In this document: positions 11,341-22,184 of the stretch, in pieces
Layout: each line of letters starts with the position of its first letter
Numbering within the stretch: the first letter of the stretch is position 1
DNA from: Bedellia somnulentella
Taxonomy: Eukaryota; Arthropoda; Insecta; Lepidoptera; Bedelliidae
Length of the DNA stretch: 64,000 bases
Assembly (NCBI GenBank): GCA_963576735.1
Contig: OY755170.1
Coordinates: 10,524,567 to 10,588,566, forward strand
Direction of reading: 5' to 3'
Position numbers and translations under genes: made by a program
Notes under the pieces: model-generated
Seen by the model: only the letters and a program-made list of their open reading frames with translations
Database searches by the model: none
Told to the model about the DNA's origin: nothing

Positions 11341-12303
11341 AAAAGTGAATTTTGTGTGCTTATTAAGCATTATTTCTTGCGCAACCATTACCGAGACCAA
11401 GGCTAAGCTTGATAAATACTATGGGGACTCTGCACCATCGATTTCAATGGTATAAAAGTGGTTTACTGAATTTCGTTGTGGCCGTACAAGCACTGAAGAT
11501 GCCGAACGTCCTGGACGCCCAGTTGAGGTCTCCACACCCGAAACAATCGAAAAAATTCACGATATGGTGTTGGCCGACCGAAGATTGAAAGTGCGAGAGA
11601 TTGTGGAAGCCGTAGGGATCTCGCATGGCTCAGTGGTTTCAATTTTGAATGATCACTTGGGCATGAGAAAGCTTTCCGCAAGATGGATGCCGCGTTTGCC
11701 CACAGTCGACCACAAACGCAATCGTGTAACAACTTCACAGGAAGGTTTGGCGTTGTTTTAATCGCAATGTGGAGGAGTTTTTGCGCCGTTTTGTAGCCGC
11801 GGACGAAACATGGATCCATCACAACACACCAGAGACCAAACAACAGTCAAAATAGTGGGTTTCTAAGGGTGAATCGGCGCGGCGCCAAAGAAGGCCAAGG
11901 TGGGTTTGTCAGCCAATAAAGTTATGGCGACTGTTTTTTGGGATGCACGCCGGATAATCCACATTGACTACCTACAAAAGGGAAGAACATTCAATGGGGA
12001 TTATTATGCCAACTTATTGGACGGATTCAATGACGATTTGATAAAAAACCGTCCTCATTTGGCCAAGAAAACAGTTTTTTTCCACCAAGACAATGCAAGG
12101 ATGCACACATGTGCAGTTGCCATGGCAAAAATCCATGGATTGGGCTATGACTTGCTCCCTCATCCGCCCTATTCTCAAGATTTGGCTCCGAGCGACTTCT
12201 ACTTGTTCCCAAACCTGAAGAAATGGCTAGGTGGAAAAAGATTTGACTCCTATGATGAAGTCATCTCGCAAACAAAGGCCTATTTTGAGGACCTCGACAA
12301 ATA
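11341..12303 (+). pseudogene. Mariner transposase, disrupted
   Basis: N-terminal helix-turn-helix region (LADRRLKVREIVEAVGISHG at 11567 on), then a catalytic domain with ADETWIHHNTPE (first Asp), FFHQDNARMH (second) and LAPSDFYLFPNL (third). The last two aspartates are 34 residues apart (DD34D), the mariner signature. Breaks: in-frame stop near 11453, frameshift near 11756-11765, stop in the SK-WVSKG stretch near 11852, and another frame change near 11880. The start codon lies at 4263, beyond the nested insertion. Confidence 0.9.
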
Positions 12304-12634
12304 ATTTTTTTTGGAAGGGATTAAAAATTGGAGAAGCGTTGGACAAAGTGTATAGAGCTCAAGGGATACTACGTTCAAAAATAAAATATTTTTTTTATCA
12401 AAAAATCTGTGTTTTATTCCAAAAGTCACGGACTTATTGACCCACCCTCGTATAAGATATGAAATTAATTTTATTACTTTGCAATGTCTTAAAAAAATTA
12501 TCGAATATTCTGTCTTTACATTTCTTTATTTATTATTTATTATTAAGAGTGTTTCATCTTAATGAACTAAATAAATATACATTTAACTGGTAAATTAAGT
12601 AACAGATCCAAAATTTTAATTTTAAAAAATTATA

Positions 12635-12995
12635 GTGTTATTCGTGAAAAGTGTGGTGTGAAAGATGATATTGTAAGAAAGATAGAAAAAGAAATGTTGA
12701 GATGGTTTGGGCACATAGAGAGGATGGATAGTAGAAAATTGGTAAAAGGGATCTTAAGAGCTAGTGTGGATTGTAATGTTAGTAGAGGAAGACCACGGAG
12801 AACACATTTGGACCAAATTGAGAGTGTGCTCAAAAAGGCAGGCGTCCATAGTGTGAAGAATAAAAGAGCATGTATGAAAATATTGATGGATGTAAACGAA
12901 GCTAGAGAGGTTTGCCAGGATCGTACGAAGTGGCGATCGATAGTCTCTGCCTACCCCAATGGGAACTAATGGCGTGAATATATGTATGTATGTTC
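12635..12995 (+). pseudogene. RTE-like LINE 3' fragment
   Basis: Encodes MLRWFGHIERMDSRKLVKGI, SRGRPRRTHLDQIESVLKKA and REVCQDRTKWRSIVSAYPNG, the same C-terminal tail as the LINE at 7412. It ends with AATGGCGTGAATATATGTATG. It is 5'-truncated. Confidence 0.85.
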
Positions 12996-13077
12996 ATTAT
13001 AAAAAGCATGAATTTTATATATCCTATCGCACCAAATTACGAGCAAAAATAAAACAACAATTTTCATCTCACTAATA

Positions 13078-13083
13078 TTTATT
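13078..13083 (-). terminator. Poly(A) signal AATAAA of the 13143-14817 gene
   Basis: AATAAA on the minus strand, about 60 bases downstream of the stop codon. Confidence 0.55.
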
Positions 13084-13142
13084 AGATAACATTATTGGAA
13101 TAGAACAAATAAACAACGAATTATATTAAACAACGTTTAGAA

Positions 13143-13595
13143 TTACAACAGAAGTTTCTCCAGCTCTTTAATGATGTTCGTTAGTAACTTGAGTAGGCCA
13201 CTTAGCAGCCCCGAGTTATCCGAAAGTCCACCTAACAGAGATATAACAAGGTTCAAAATTTGAGACACCAAGCCAAGGAGTAGCCCTGGGGCTGCTAAAA
13301 CGTTAGACCTGAATAGCGATATCAGCACACTAATGTACAAGAATAGAACTGAAGCTAAGTCAGTCAGAGTAGCGTATAACAATGGCAGGGTGCATCCGAA
13401 GTAAGGGAGCAAGGCTGGGGTGAGGTTTTGCACGATGTTGGACAGATTGTTGAGGTTGTTGATTAAGTTAACGAGGAACGGAATAAGTAGACAGGCGAGT
13501 TGATTGGCGACTGGCAACACTGTTGCGATTTCATCGAACGCAAGACGCAAACACGATATGGAATACGCTGGAATCATGGCTTCTGTGTTATGGAT
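13143..13595 (-). CDS. Leucine-rich secreted protein 1, exon 2
   Basis: Second and last coding exon. It joins exon 1 (14773-14817) in phase 0 across an 1177-bp intron (acceptor TTTTCCAG, donor GTTTGT). The spliced protein has 165 residues. After the signal peptide it is almost entirely hydrophobic: NLINNLNNLSNIVQNL, LAAPGLLLGLVSQ, SGLLSGLLKLLTNI, ending KELEKLLL. It has three cysteines (ISCLRL, LACLLIP, FGCTLP) and very few charges. I do not recognise the family. The composition resembles surfactant-like or lipid-binding secreted proteins, but that is inference. It is head-to-head with a similar gene at 18378 that has the same exon structure. Confidence 0.78.
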   Translation of the reverse strand: MHNTEAMIPAYSISCLRLAFDEIATVLPVANQLACLLIPFLVNLINNLNNLSNIVQNLTPALLPYFGCTLPLLYATLTDLASVLFLYISVLISLFRSNVLAAPGLLLGLVSQILNLVISLLGGLSDNSGLLSGLLKLLTNIIKELEKLLL

Positions 13596-13676
13596 CTGGA
13601 AAACGATATGATAAATGTCAATTTAAACAAATAATATCACCTTAGACAAAACGGTACGGTAGAATACGGTTTCACA

Positions 13677-13812
13677 ATTCAAATTCCTTAGCCACATGAA
13701 TGAGTAGGTAATACGTAAAATAAAGGATGTTTAATGATGGCCCCGATACCCTCAGTAGACTCGTATTACATACATGGAAAGAACACGGTTAGTTCTTTTC
13801 GACACTACGCAG
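13677..13812 (-). repeat. Degenerate SINE2 in intron
   Basis: Weak match to SINE2 (ttccttagccac, gatggccccgataccctcagt, acatggaaagaac, cgacactacgc). It lies in the intron of the leucine-rich gene. Confidence 0.5.
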
Positions 13813-14230
13813 AAAGTTTAACATAAGTGGCTTAAGAGTAACGGCTAAGTAATTTGAATGAATATCTATTTCAAATATTATTTTTTTAAAAAACTGGAGT
13901 GAAATAAAGAAGGCCGCGGCTAAATTAAAAGTTATGGGACAGTTTATCCATATAAAGCTGTCCCATTATGAGTACCTGTACCCCGACATAAGTTGGTACT
14001 TTGAGCATCACTCATAATTAAGTAACGTTGTGTTCAGAATAATTAAACACTTGGAACTGTACAACATTAAAATAAATCATTTGAAAAACCCTTTGTGTTT
14101 TCCATTTTAATAACCAACAAACTATGAACTGCAACATGATAGATATGAATTTTGACTGCATATTTGACTGATATTTTAGTGCAGTCAGGATTAAAGGATT
14201 TCAATATTTAAGGGTTGTCAAATAACAGCA

Positions 14231-14462
14231 AACATACGGCTATAAATCCCTAGACGGGGTAGCCAGAGCTAATGAATTAGAAATTCCTCAGCCACTTTTG
14301 GAAAGTTGTGTGGAGAAAAGATGGAACAATAAAGTTTGTTGGTGATGGGTCTCCAACTTCATCGCCAAAAAATCCCTTAAAAGCTCCAATACCGTTAGTC
14401 ACTTCTTACGTGTACCCACCGGAAGAAATGGAGTAGTGCTATTATAAGCCGACACTTCACCA
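14231..14462 (-). repeat. SINE2 copy in intron
   Basis: Complete body from the tail (acggctataaatccctagac) to the head (ctattataagccgacactt). Located in the single intron of the leucine-rich gene. Confidence 0.8.
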
Positions 14463-14625
14463 CATACAAATAAACAATTAATAGTTAATAGCATTTAGGA
14501 ATATTTAAGGCTAAAACGAATCTATAAATTTTCCTACTATCACTTTTAAGCAGAACGTTAGTAAAAAATAACATATCACATTTATTTGTCAGCAATATCG
14601 AATAAAACATTTTTTTACAAATACA

Positions 14626-14728
14626 CACATACATATATAAATGCCTTAAAGGGTTAGCCAGAGCTTTAGTATCAGAAAATTCTCGAGCCACTTTTGGAAG
14701 TTAAGTGTGGAAAAGATTGTAAAATAAA
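14626..14728 (-). repeat. SINE2 3' half in intron
   Basis: Only the tail-proximal half is present (tataaatgccttaaagggtt to ggaaaagattgtaaaataaa), so the copy is 5'-truncated. It lies about 45 bases from exon 1 of the leucine-rich gene. Confidence 0.7.
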
Positions 14729-14772
14729 TTCACGTATAATTTTTGAGGATTTAAAAAAACAAATATACAAAC

Positions 14773-14817
14773 CAATCCAAAGACGGCAATAACGGTAAAA
14801 GCAACGTAGGCACGCAT
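14773..14817 (-). CDS. Leucine-rich secreted protein 1, exon 1 (signal peptide)
   Basis: Fifteen codons (MRAYVAFTVIAVFGL) forming most of a signal peptide, followed by donor GTTTGT. The ATG is the first in the leader and the exon ends in phase 0, matching exon 2. The paralogue at 18378 has the same arrangement: a signal-peptide exon, then a phase-0 intron. Confidence 0.75.
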
Positions 14818-14900
14818 TTTTAAAGTGAAATAATAAATAAATAGACACTGAACTGGAAAATAGGCAAGTGTTATTTGATTGAATTGAATATTGTTAATCG

Positions 14901-14909
14901 TTTTATATA
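14901..14909 (-). promoter_or_regulatory. TATA box, leucine-rich gene 1
   Basis: TATATAAAA on the minus strand, about 85 bases upstream of the ATG. Transcription would start near 14877 and give a short leader of about 60 bases. Confidence 0.5.
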
Positions 14910-15574
14910 ATACGAACTGTTATCAGTTTGGTAAATTTAGAAAGCATGTTACTAAATATGTCGGTCGCATTGTGACGAAATACCGCTGACTGAATAATCA
15001 TTATACATTTTTCATCTTTTGCCTTTGCTATCTGCATACTATATCGATTTCAGGTGTTCGCAGAATGAAAAATATAAATCATAGTTTTGTAAGGTCAACT
15101 ATTCGTAAGACAGAGCCACTTATTATAAAAACTTAATAAGTAAATGTATCTTGCGAACAGGTTTATAATCTGAAAATCAAGAAAGAAATCAAGGAACCTT
15201 TATTTTAATTTCCTTGAATTTGAACTTTAGAACTACGAGAAAAATATCTTAAGAGAGGTCAAGACTCAAATTACTACGAAGAATTCTCGTCACCACTAAA
15301 ACATAAAGTTTTCATAGAAATATATATAACGTATGCCCCCTCCCCAACTTGTAAAAGAAGCGATGCATATTATAAGAAATAAAGAATACAATACCTTAAT
15401 AATAACTCAAAGAGGCTAAAGATTTCCAATTTTGCGCATTCGGTTTTATAGCCGCTAGTTTACGTTTGCGATTACTTAAAAGGTCACACTTGACCACAAT
15501 GAAATGTATATATTACATGGTTTATTTGAAATTAGAGACTTGTATTACCAAATTGATGGGTTCAAAGTTATAAA

Positions 15575-15873
15575 GACATACATACGAATATTGCTCATGA
15601 AATGGTAGACAACGTTTCAGAAAAATTCTTCAACCACTTTATGAAGTTGCGTAGGGATTCAATTGTAAAAATCACTTAAAAACCTTTTTACGATCACTAC
15701 GAGTTGAAATGTAATCACTACGAATGTAAGGGAAGCAAGAGAGGTTGGTCAAGATCGTACTAAGTGGCGATCGATAGTCTCTGCCTACCCAAGTGGGAAT
15801 AATGGTCGTGAGTATATTAGTAAGTACGAGTTGAAATGGGATAGTGCTATTGTAAGCCTACACTACACTTTAT
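15575..15873 (-). repeat. SINE2 copy interrupted by LINE fragment
   Basis: SINE2 halves at about 15575-15711 and 15825-15873. They are separated by a 113-bp RTE-like LINE 3' fragment (15712-15824) that duplicated TACGAGTTGAAATG (15698-15711 and 15825-15838). Confidence 0.78.
15712..15824 (+). mobile_element. RTE-like LINE 3' end fragment
   Basis: Contains gtaagggaagcaagagaggt and tggcgatcgatagtctctgc and ends with ATGGTCGTGAGTATATTAGTAAG. The 14-bp target duplication fixes both edges. It is heavily 5'-truncated. Confidence 0.85.
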
Positions 15874-16026
15874 ATACTTTGACTTAGTGGTTAGATCTTT
15901 GTATTTTACTGACAATCATTAACTTACAATAGAATTCACGAACCTAGATTCTTGTGATTTACTTTCTCGAAAAATAGGACTTCCGAAACCGATACTTAGA
16001 GACGACCCAATTATAGTTTTATATTA

Positions 16027-16276
16027 CATACATACATACATACATATACTCATGGCTATAAATCCCTAGAAGGGGTAGCCAGAGCTAAGGAATTCAAAAT
16101 TCCTCAGCCAATTTTGGAAAGCTGAGTGGGGAAAAGATGGTAAAATAAAGGTTGTTGGTGATGGGTCTCCAACCGCATCGCCCAAAAATCCCTTAAAAGC
16201 CCCAATACCGTTAGTCGCCTCTTACGTACACCCACCGGAAGAAATGGGGTAGTGCTGTTCTATGCCGACACTACAC
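16027..16276 (-). repeat. SINE2 copy with 12-bp target duplication
   Basis: Full-length copy between direct repeats AGTTTTATATTA (16015-16026, 16277-16288), with the (CATA)n tail at left. Confidence 0.9.
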
Positions 16277-16794
16277 AGTTTTATATTAGGTGTCTTCAAT
16301 TGTTTATTCATCTGTTGGTATATTTGATTAATTTTTGTTGTTACTCAGCCAACTAAAATATTCGAGTCAAAGCGTATTCAGAGAAACTCAACCGAGAAAG
16401 CCGAAATTCAATTGCAAATACTCACAAAGATAATAAATTTTCGAAATTTAATTATCATTCATATCAAACATCCTTCTCCTGTTTCCACCATTTATGAATA
16501 TACTTAATATCACATTTAAATCTAGACGGTTTCATTGAAAAATCTATGAATACATATAGATGTTTACTTTTAGTTGATTCTAGTTTTATGCATGATTGAA
16601 CTAGATTATATAAATAGATTGCATATGAAGATAAAAAGAACTACACTTCATATTCACAGCTATATATTTAGTAACAAACTCGAAAATTTCACTAAATAAA
16701 ATGCCTCGTTTTTGCAAAAACAAGTAAAGTAACACACAATGAAATTAAAATACACAAAATTAACATAATAATATATACATAAACGCACGGTAGT

Positions 16795-17038
16795 TGTGTA
16801 GTGTCGGCTTAGATAGCAGTACCCCATTTCTTCCGACGGCGGGTGTACGTCTGAGGCGACTAACGGTATTGAGGTTTTTAAAGGATTTTTGGGCGATGCG
16901 GTTGGAGACCCATCACCAACAACCTTAATCTCACCATCTTTTCCCCACTCAACTTTCCAAAAGTGGCTGATGAATTTCTAATTCCTTGGCTCTGGCTACC
17001 CCTTGAAGGGATTTATAGCCGTGAGTATATGTATGTAT
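16795..17038 (+). repeat. SINE2 copy, opposite orientation
   Basis: Head GTGTAGTGTCGGCTTAGATA at left, tail TATAGCCGTGAGTATATGTATG at right. It is an inverted partner of the copy at 16027. A second tail stub in the other orientation follows directly (17039-17062). Confidence 0.85.
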
Positions 17039-17062
17039 AAACTCACGGCTATAAATCCTTCT

Positions 17063-18270
17063 AAATATAAAATGTTTAATTTTCCGAATTAATATATGAC
17101 TGTTTAAGTACTAAGTTTACCATTGTTTCTTTTCTCTTTGAAATTATGATCTGTAAGGCAAGAAAATTACAAAATGTACAATAACTAAGATTATATTGAA
17201 TGTATATCCAAATTAATGTCTAATAAGCATAAGAATTTACAAATTTTAAATTAACTACAAAACTCTCCTTTCAATATCTTTCGCATATTTTCCATCATGT
17301 AAAAATCGTATTATCTCATGAAATTGACCAGTGATCATAACGTAATTGTATATGCCAGACAAAACAAGAGGGCAACCATACTATTTCATATCAAACTGTA
17401 AACACTAACAAGGGAAATAATGGGAATGGCATGTCTCATTTACTGTGAAGATACAACTTCTAAGTTTTAAAAACCTTGTTGACTACTATCAACAAGTGTT
17501 CATGATTGTAACAAAAAATAGTTTCTCACTTTTATTAAGTTTTTCAATTTTATTACTTAAGTTTGTTTTTTGCCATACTGGATCGTATTATTTTATATAG
17601 AATAGTTATACTGAACTAATAAAATACGTGTATATTAAATATGAAATATATATTTATATTTCATTTCCAGGTTTTGTAATTATACTGATATCATAATGAA
17701 AATTAAAATTAACTTCTTAGATTTTACTCATGAATACCTATGAAAGATCTGCTTTCCACTAAAAGACTGAAAACACTTGACTAAGCCATTATAAATTAAA
17801 TGGAGGAAGAAACTATATGTTTTGAAATATCTGATTCCCGTGTCTGCTTTAATGGGTGCAAGGAAAGCTAACATGGTAAGTAAAAGTTAGAGGGTCGGCT
17901 TCTAAATATAATATACTAAAATATAATGACGACTTGTGATGTTAGAGATACGTCCGTAAGTTAGATCCCACCATATAGATACAAGATGAAGTCTGGTTGG
18001 GGTTGTACTTCAAAACATATTAAAAGGAATACAAAAGGAATATTTTTTTTAACAAGCGATTACCATGCCATGCCGTGTTACATATCAAGATAAAACTATT
18101 TAAAACAATGTCATCACAAAATTCGTAATGTTTCATCGTATTTTTTTATTATACAATGATCGTGTTTCCTATCGCATATTGCAAAATAAGCAGAAACTTG
18201 TTACATTGACACACTATTATGTTATGTTATAATACTATTTATCTTTTCAAGCTCATGAAGTAATAATAAC
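17063..18270. other. No gene recognised
   Basis: AT-rich spacer between the two head-to-head leucine-rich genes. It would hold the upstream regulatory sequence of the 18378 gene. I see no repeat family or coding frame. Confidence 0.5.
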
Positions 18271-18271
18271 A

Positions 18272-18278
18272 TATAAAA
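18272..18278 (+). promoter_or_regulatory. TATA box, leucine-rich gene 2
   Basis: TATAAAA. Thirty bases downstream is TCACAG (18301-18306), a plausible initiator, which gives a leader of about 75 bases before the ATG at 18378. Confidence 0.55.
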
Positions 18279-18377
18279 ACTTTTGTGGCTTTCGGAAAAA
18301 TCACAGACGTGCAGTGTCGGACAACAAATATTTTATTTATTTCGGTAAATATTATATAAATATTTAATAACCTCAAA

Positions 18378-18431
18378 ATGACTAAACTAACAGTTGCATT
18401 CTTTGGGCTGGTTGCTGTGTGTCTTTTGACG
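18378..18431 (+). CDS. Leucine-rich secreted protein 2, exon 1 (signal peptide)
   Basis: Eighteen codons (MTKLTVAFFGLVAVCLLT), the core of a signal peptide, ending exactly at the donor GTGAGT in phase 0. The ATG context is TCAAAATG. Joins to exon 2 at 18820. Confidence 0.8.
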
Positions 18432-18819
18432 GTGAGTTTTAAAATAAATGAATTTACATAGGAAACTATATTGTACTATGTAGTTAATCTATTCTAATTT
18501 GCATCTCAATGCACTGAGCATCGATAAAGGTTCATATTCGTAGCCCTCATCTCCAATAAAGTCGTAAACTGTGGTAATTTTTACACATCGGTTGTGAGAT
18601 TCACTATCTCTCCTATCCTATCGCTCCTATACAGCCCCACTGGGGATGGGATTTGAGCTAATTAGTATAAATTGAAAGTATTAATTATTTAACGATTAGA
18701 TCTTGTAGACATCGATCGAAGAGGTAGTTTTACTTACGATAAAACCAAAAAACAGATATAAATATTTCATCGATTATAAAAATAAAAAACTGAATTTAAT
18801 AAATTTAACTTTATTTCAG

Positions 18820-19254
18820 CCCTCAGTAACGGCTACAACTACAAGCTGCCAACTTCCAGCTGTGTACCCGCTAGTGAACATACTACTGCCTCTTTTGAAC
18901 AACGTATACAACCTCCTGCTATCGCTGCTCTCGATCTTCGATACGCTGCCACCTTCTATTAGCTGCTTGATTCCCGTGGACTTGGGGGCCCTCGAGACCT
19001 CTTTACTGAAACTTTACTCTCAAGCATTAGCTATCGTGAACTTCTTGAGATCATTGCCTGAATATGCTGCTGGAGCGAACCCTAACACGCCTTCCTCGAG
19101 TGTATCGAATGTCTCTGGCCTGCTTACCACGCTGCTGTCGGCCATCGGAGAGCTTACTGACGACGTTCTGGTCAGCATTGGCGGTGGCCTGCTGCCTGGC
19201 TTGCTACAGCTGGTCGTCATGGTGGTCCAAGCCCTGCTTAGCCTGCTACTTTAA
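18820..19254 (+). CDS. Leucine-rich secreted protein 2, exon 2
   Basis: The acceptor TTATTTCAG is followed by CCC TCA GTA, in phase with exon 1 across a 388-bp intron. The spliced protein has 162 residues. Signal cleavage is likely near PSVTA. The mature chain begins TTTSCQLPAVYPLVN and is leucine-rich (NLLLSLLSIF, SGLLTTLLSAI, PGLLQLVVMVVQALLSLLL), with a hydrophilic hinge AAGANPNTPSSSVSN at about 95-110 and two cysteines after cleavage (TSCQL, ISCLIP). GC content is clearly higher than the surroundings, as expected for a real exon. I do not recognise the family. Length, intron phase, signal exon and the C-terminal LLL match the gene at 13143-14817. Confidence 0.83.
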   Translation, partial: PSVTATTTSCQLPAVYPLVNILLPLLNNVYNLLLSLLSIFDTLPPSISCLIPVDLGALETSLLKLYSQALAIVNFLRSLPEYAAGANPNTPSSSVSNVSGLLTTLLSAIGELTDDVLVSIGGGLLPGLLQLVVMVVQALLSLLL

Positions 19255-19418
19255 TACGGTAGATTTCCAGCTTGGGAATTACACTTGTAACTCTTATTAG
19301 GTTTTCGTGTATTGTTTTGTTTTTGTTTCGTCGTTACTTATTTAAATGAATTATGTTATAATTAATTGCTTTTTTTATTCGCTTTCCCTCACTTACATTG
19401 TCCATTGCTCCTGTTCCT

Positions 19419-19424
19419 ATTAAA
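19419..19424 (+). terminator. Candidate poly(A) signal ATTAAA
   Basis: ATTAAA about 165 bases after the stop of the leucine-rich gene 2. Nothing better lies closer. Confidence 0.35.
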
Positions 19425-19467
19425 GATGATTTCTTACAATATACTTACGTCTTCGGCACACTAATAA

Positions 19468-19468
<1 letters not shown>

Positions 19469-19500
<32 letters not shown>
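19469..19500. repeat. (AT)n microsatellite
   Basis: Uninterrupted TA dinucleotide run of about 32 bases. Confidence 0.9.
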
Positions 19501-19502
<2 letters not shown>

Positions 19503-19529
19503 CATTCAATCAAATCACACTATTTATAA

Positions 19530-20360
19530 CTCGAGAATGAAGAAGACGAAGAAGAAGAAATACATTTATTCGCCGTAAATATGGCACAACAGATATGCAA
19601 CACAAAAATAATAATTACCAAACCAAAAAAAAACAAAAGTTAAATAAAATATTTACAACTACAAAAAAAAACAGTGAAAATATAAAAAACAATAAAAATA
19701 ATACCTTAAATGTTTACAAAGAAACACAAAATCAAAAAGAGGGAATTATTAACAAATTAAACTGATAAACTAAAAAAAAAACATTGTGCCATTGAACAGC
19801 GAAATGGCGCTGACTCAGCAAAAACTGTGAGGAGTTACCTCACAGCACTGATTTTCAGTCAGCGCTCTCCAGTGACAGCACGAGAGTCATACAAGCGGAA
19901 TACAATATATAATACATTACTTATGTAAAAACAAATAGTTGATATAAATATATAGCTCATAAGTCATATAAAGAGAATCAATAAAAATAACAAAAAAACA
20001 TACAATGTAACGAATACATCAGAATAACATATCTATTGTTTAGTATTTTCTAAAAATATAAATAATAAAAATGGATGAACCGATCTGGCTAAAAATTAAT
20101 GGAGAGGTAGCTAGAACCCGAAAAAGGACATAGGATATTATAATCACGCTAAATATCGTAGGGGTAAGCAGTAAACAATATTTAACACCATCCAAACGAA
20201 GTCAGGGCGGACCACTAGTTTATTATAAAGAGCTATTCCTAGTGTTATTCCTAGCCAATGATAAATAACTTACAGCTGTTTCTTAAGGCTATTACACAAG
20301 TTTTATATATTTATAGTAATCAGAATACAAATGAAGTGTGTTAATTAAGAGAGCATATGA
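19530..20360. other. A-rich stretch, possible LINE 3' remnant
   Basis: Starts with agaagacgaagaagaagaaa then tacatttattcgcc, which resembles the reversed 3' end of a LINE, and continues as A-rich low-complexity sequence. No coding frame. Confidence 0.3.
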
Positions 20361-20624
20361 GAGTACCCACGTTTTGCATGGACAGTTTACTCACGTGATA
20401 GGGGGCAGGCCTTTAGCCATTTTGTACGAATACACTGTCACATGACTAAGCACAACTCAGTCATGTGGGTTTCCTCACGATGTTTTCCCTCACCGTTAAC
20501 AACCATGATAAATTAACCACACATATGACTTTAGAAAAGACAAATTGGTGTAGGCCCGACACGGGATTTGAACACCAGTCGTTTGCGCGATAACCGGTGT
20601 TCTACCCATTGAGATATCACGTCG
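20361..20624 (-). repeat. tRNA-derived SINE (SINE1) with tRNA-like head
   Basis: On the minus strand the head has an A-box-like ATCTCAATGGGTAGAACA and a B-box-like TGTTCAAATCCCGTG, followed by the SINE1 body (ctttagaaaagacaaattgg, ttttccctcaccgttaacaa on the plus strand). The 3' terminal LINE-like module is missing in this copy. Confidence 0.82.
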
Positions 20625-20734
20625 TAATTTCTTTATTTTCTTAATTTAACCACATTGAAAGCGTACCATAGATGAAAAGAAATTAGTATCGGCTTAATAT
20701 AAGGCTTTGAATTTCAACACAGAGGTATCCAAAA

Positions 20735-20815
20735 CCACCGAATCATTAATCCTTCGGATACTTTTGGAAATTGTTTTGGGAAAGAATGGTAAAAACGGAT
20801 TGTGAACGAATTCTT
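20735..20815 (-). repeat. Degenerate SINE2
   Basis: Short decayed match (acttttggaaattgttttgg, gaaagaatggtaaaaac). Confidence 0.4.
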
Positions 20816-20975
20816 TTGATGTAGATGCACCATTCAGTTATTGATTTCATCATCACACAACATTTAGTATACACCTACACAAACATATAATTATTGGGTT
20901 GATTCAGCTATATCTCACCAGCTGCCGCTAGCGTGGTAGGGGTTGGAAGATTTTAACAAATTATAATTAACAATT

Positions 20976-21234
20976 TATATTTAGCCGTGTAGTGTCGGCT
21001 TAGTATAACACTACCCCATTTCTGCCCGTGGGTGATCGTAAGAGGCGACTAAGGGTATGGGGCTTCTTAAGTGATTATTGGGCGATGTGGTTGGAGACCC
21101 GTCACCAAAAACAATTATTATTACCACCTTTTCCCCAATCAACTTCTAAAAGTGGCTGAGGAATTTCTCATTCCAAAGCTCTGGCTACCCGTTAAGGGAT
21201 TTATAGCCGTGAGTATATGTATGTATGTATGTAT
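20976..21234 (+). repeat. SINE2 copy with 11-bp target duplication
   Basis: Full-length copy in element orientation, ending (TATG)n. Direct repeats AATTAACAATT lie at 20965-20975 and 21235-21245. Confidence 0.88.
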
Positions 21235-21810
21235 AATTAACAATTGTTTTAACTGCAAGTACAACCCAAATCACTGCAAAAAATACTACTCCTTTTTCGT
21301 ATCTTGGTGGGTCAGAAAACAAACCAACACCTATCACTAATACGTCTCCATTGGTCTGTACTATTTGTTGAGCAAATCCAAACTCGAAGTATTCCTAATG
21401 GAGAGAAATTGAAGAGGAAATTACAAGCTTCGTCCATTGCTGTAGGCAAACTGTTCAATGGATATAACTTGGGAAATTATGTTACGGAATACTCGTTTGC
21501 AAATACATAGTTAAAATACTCAAATCATTAGGTCTCAATAAGTAGACAGAGACTATTCTTAGCCATCCAAAGATCATATAAACAAGCTTACTCACTTTAC
21601 AACGTTGTTACTTTTTTAACATGCCATTTTGGTAATTCTGCCTATATTTTTTTTACAAAGTACAATTTTTTGGCGGGCTTTATTTTATTGACCATACATA
21701 AATAACAATCACGCTATTAGTAACTATTGGATTAGGCTGATATTATAGATCGTCTGGTTTGTAAATTAAAAAAAGACCTCTCAATTTTCATTTACACTCA
21801 TCAATCTTAT

Positions 21811-22184
21811 AAACATAAGAAACATAAACGTTCACGCCGTTTATCCCGAAGGGGTTGGCAGAGGTACCAATACTTATGAACAACGTGACAGCGCCACCTT
21901 GTGTCCAAAGTAGGTACCCAAGTTTTGCTTAGACATAGTACTCACTTGATAGGGGGCAGGCCTATCGCTGTTTTGTACAAATTCACTGTCACATGGCTAA
22001 GTACAACTTGGCCATGTAGGTTTCCTCACGATGTTTTCCCTCACCGTTAACAACCATGATAAATTAACCACACATATGGCTTGGCTTGGCTTGGCACACA
22101 ATTGGTGTAGGCCTGACCCGGAATTTGAACTCACGCCTGTCTGTTTACGGGCGAATGTTCTACCCATTGCACAGTGGTTTCGTA
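21811..22184 (-). repeat. tRNA-derived SINE (SINE1), full length
   Basis: Carries both the 3' module (CCAACCCCTTCGGGATAAAC then GGCGTGAACGTTTATG on the minus strand) and the tRNA-like head near 22110-22180. A local ggcttggcttggctt microduplication sits at 22078-22096. Confidence 0.82.

Larger units (their letters stand above)
4083..12450 (+). mobile_element. Mariner element, split by nested insertions
   Basis: The left terminal repeat CGAGGGCGGGTCAATAAGTC (4083 on) matches the inverted right end GACTTATTGACCCACCCTCG (to 12450). TA dinucleotides flank both sides (4081-4082, 12451-12452), as expected for Tc1/mariner. The transposase ATG is at 4263. The frame is interrupted after three codons by foreign DNA to about 11340 and resumes with the N-terminal region. 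Without the insert the element is about 1.3 kb, the normal mariner length. It is dead: besides the insertion there are frameshifts and stops in the transposase. Confidence 0.9.
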
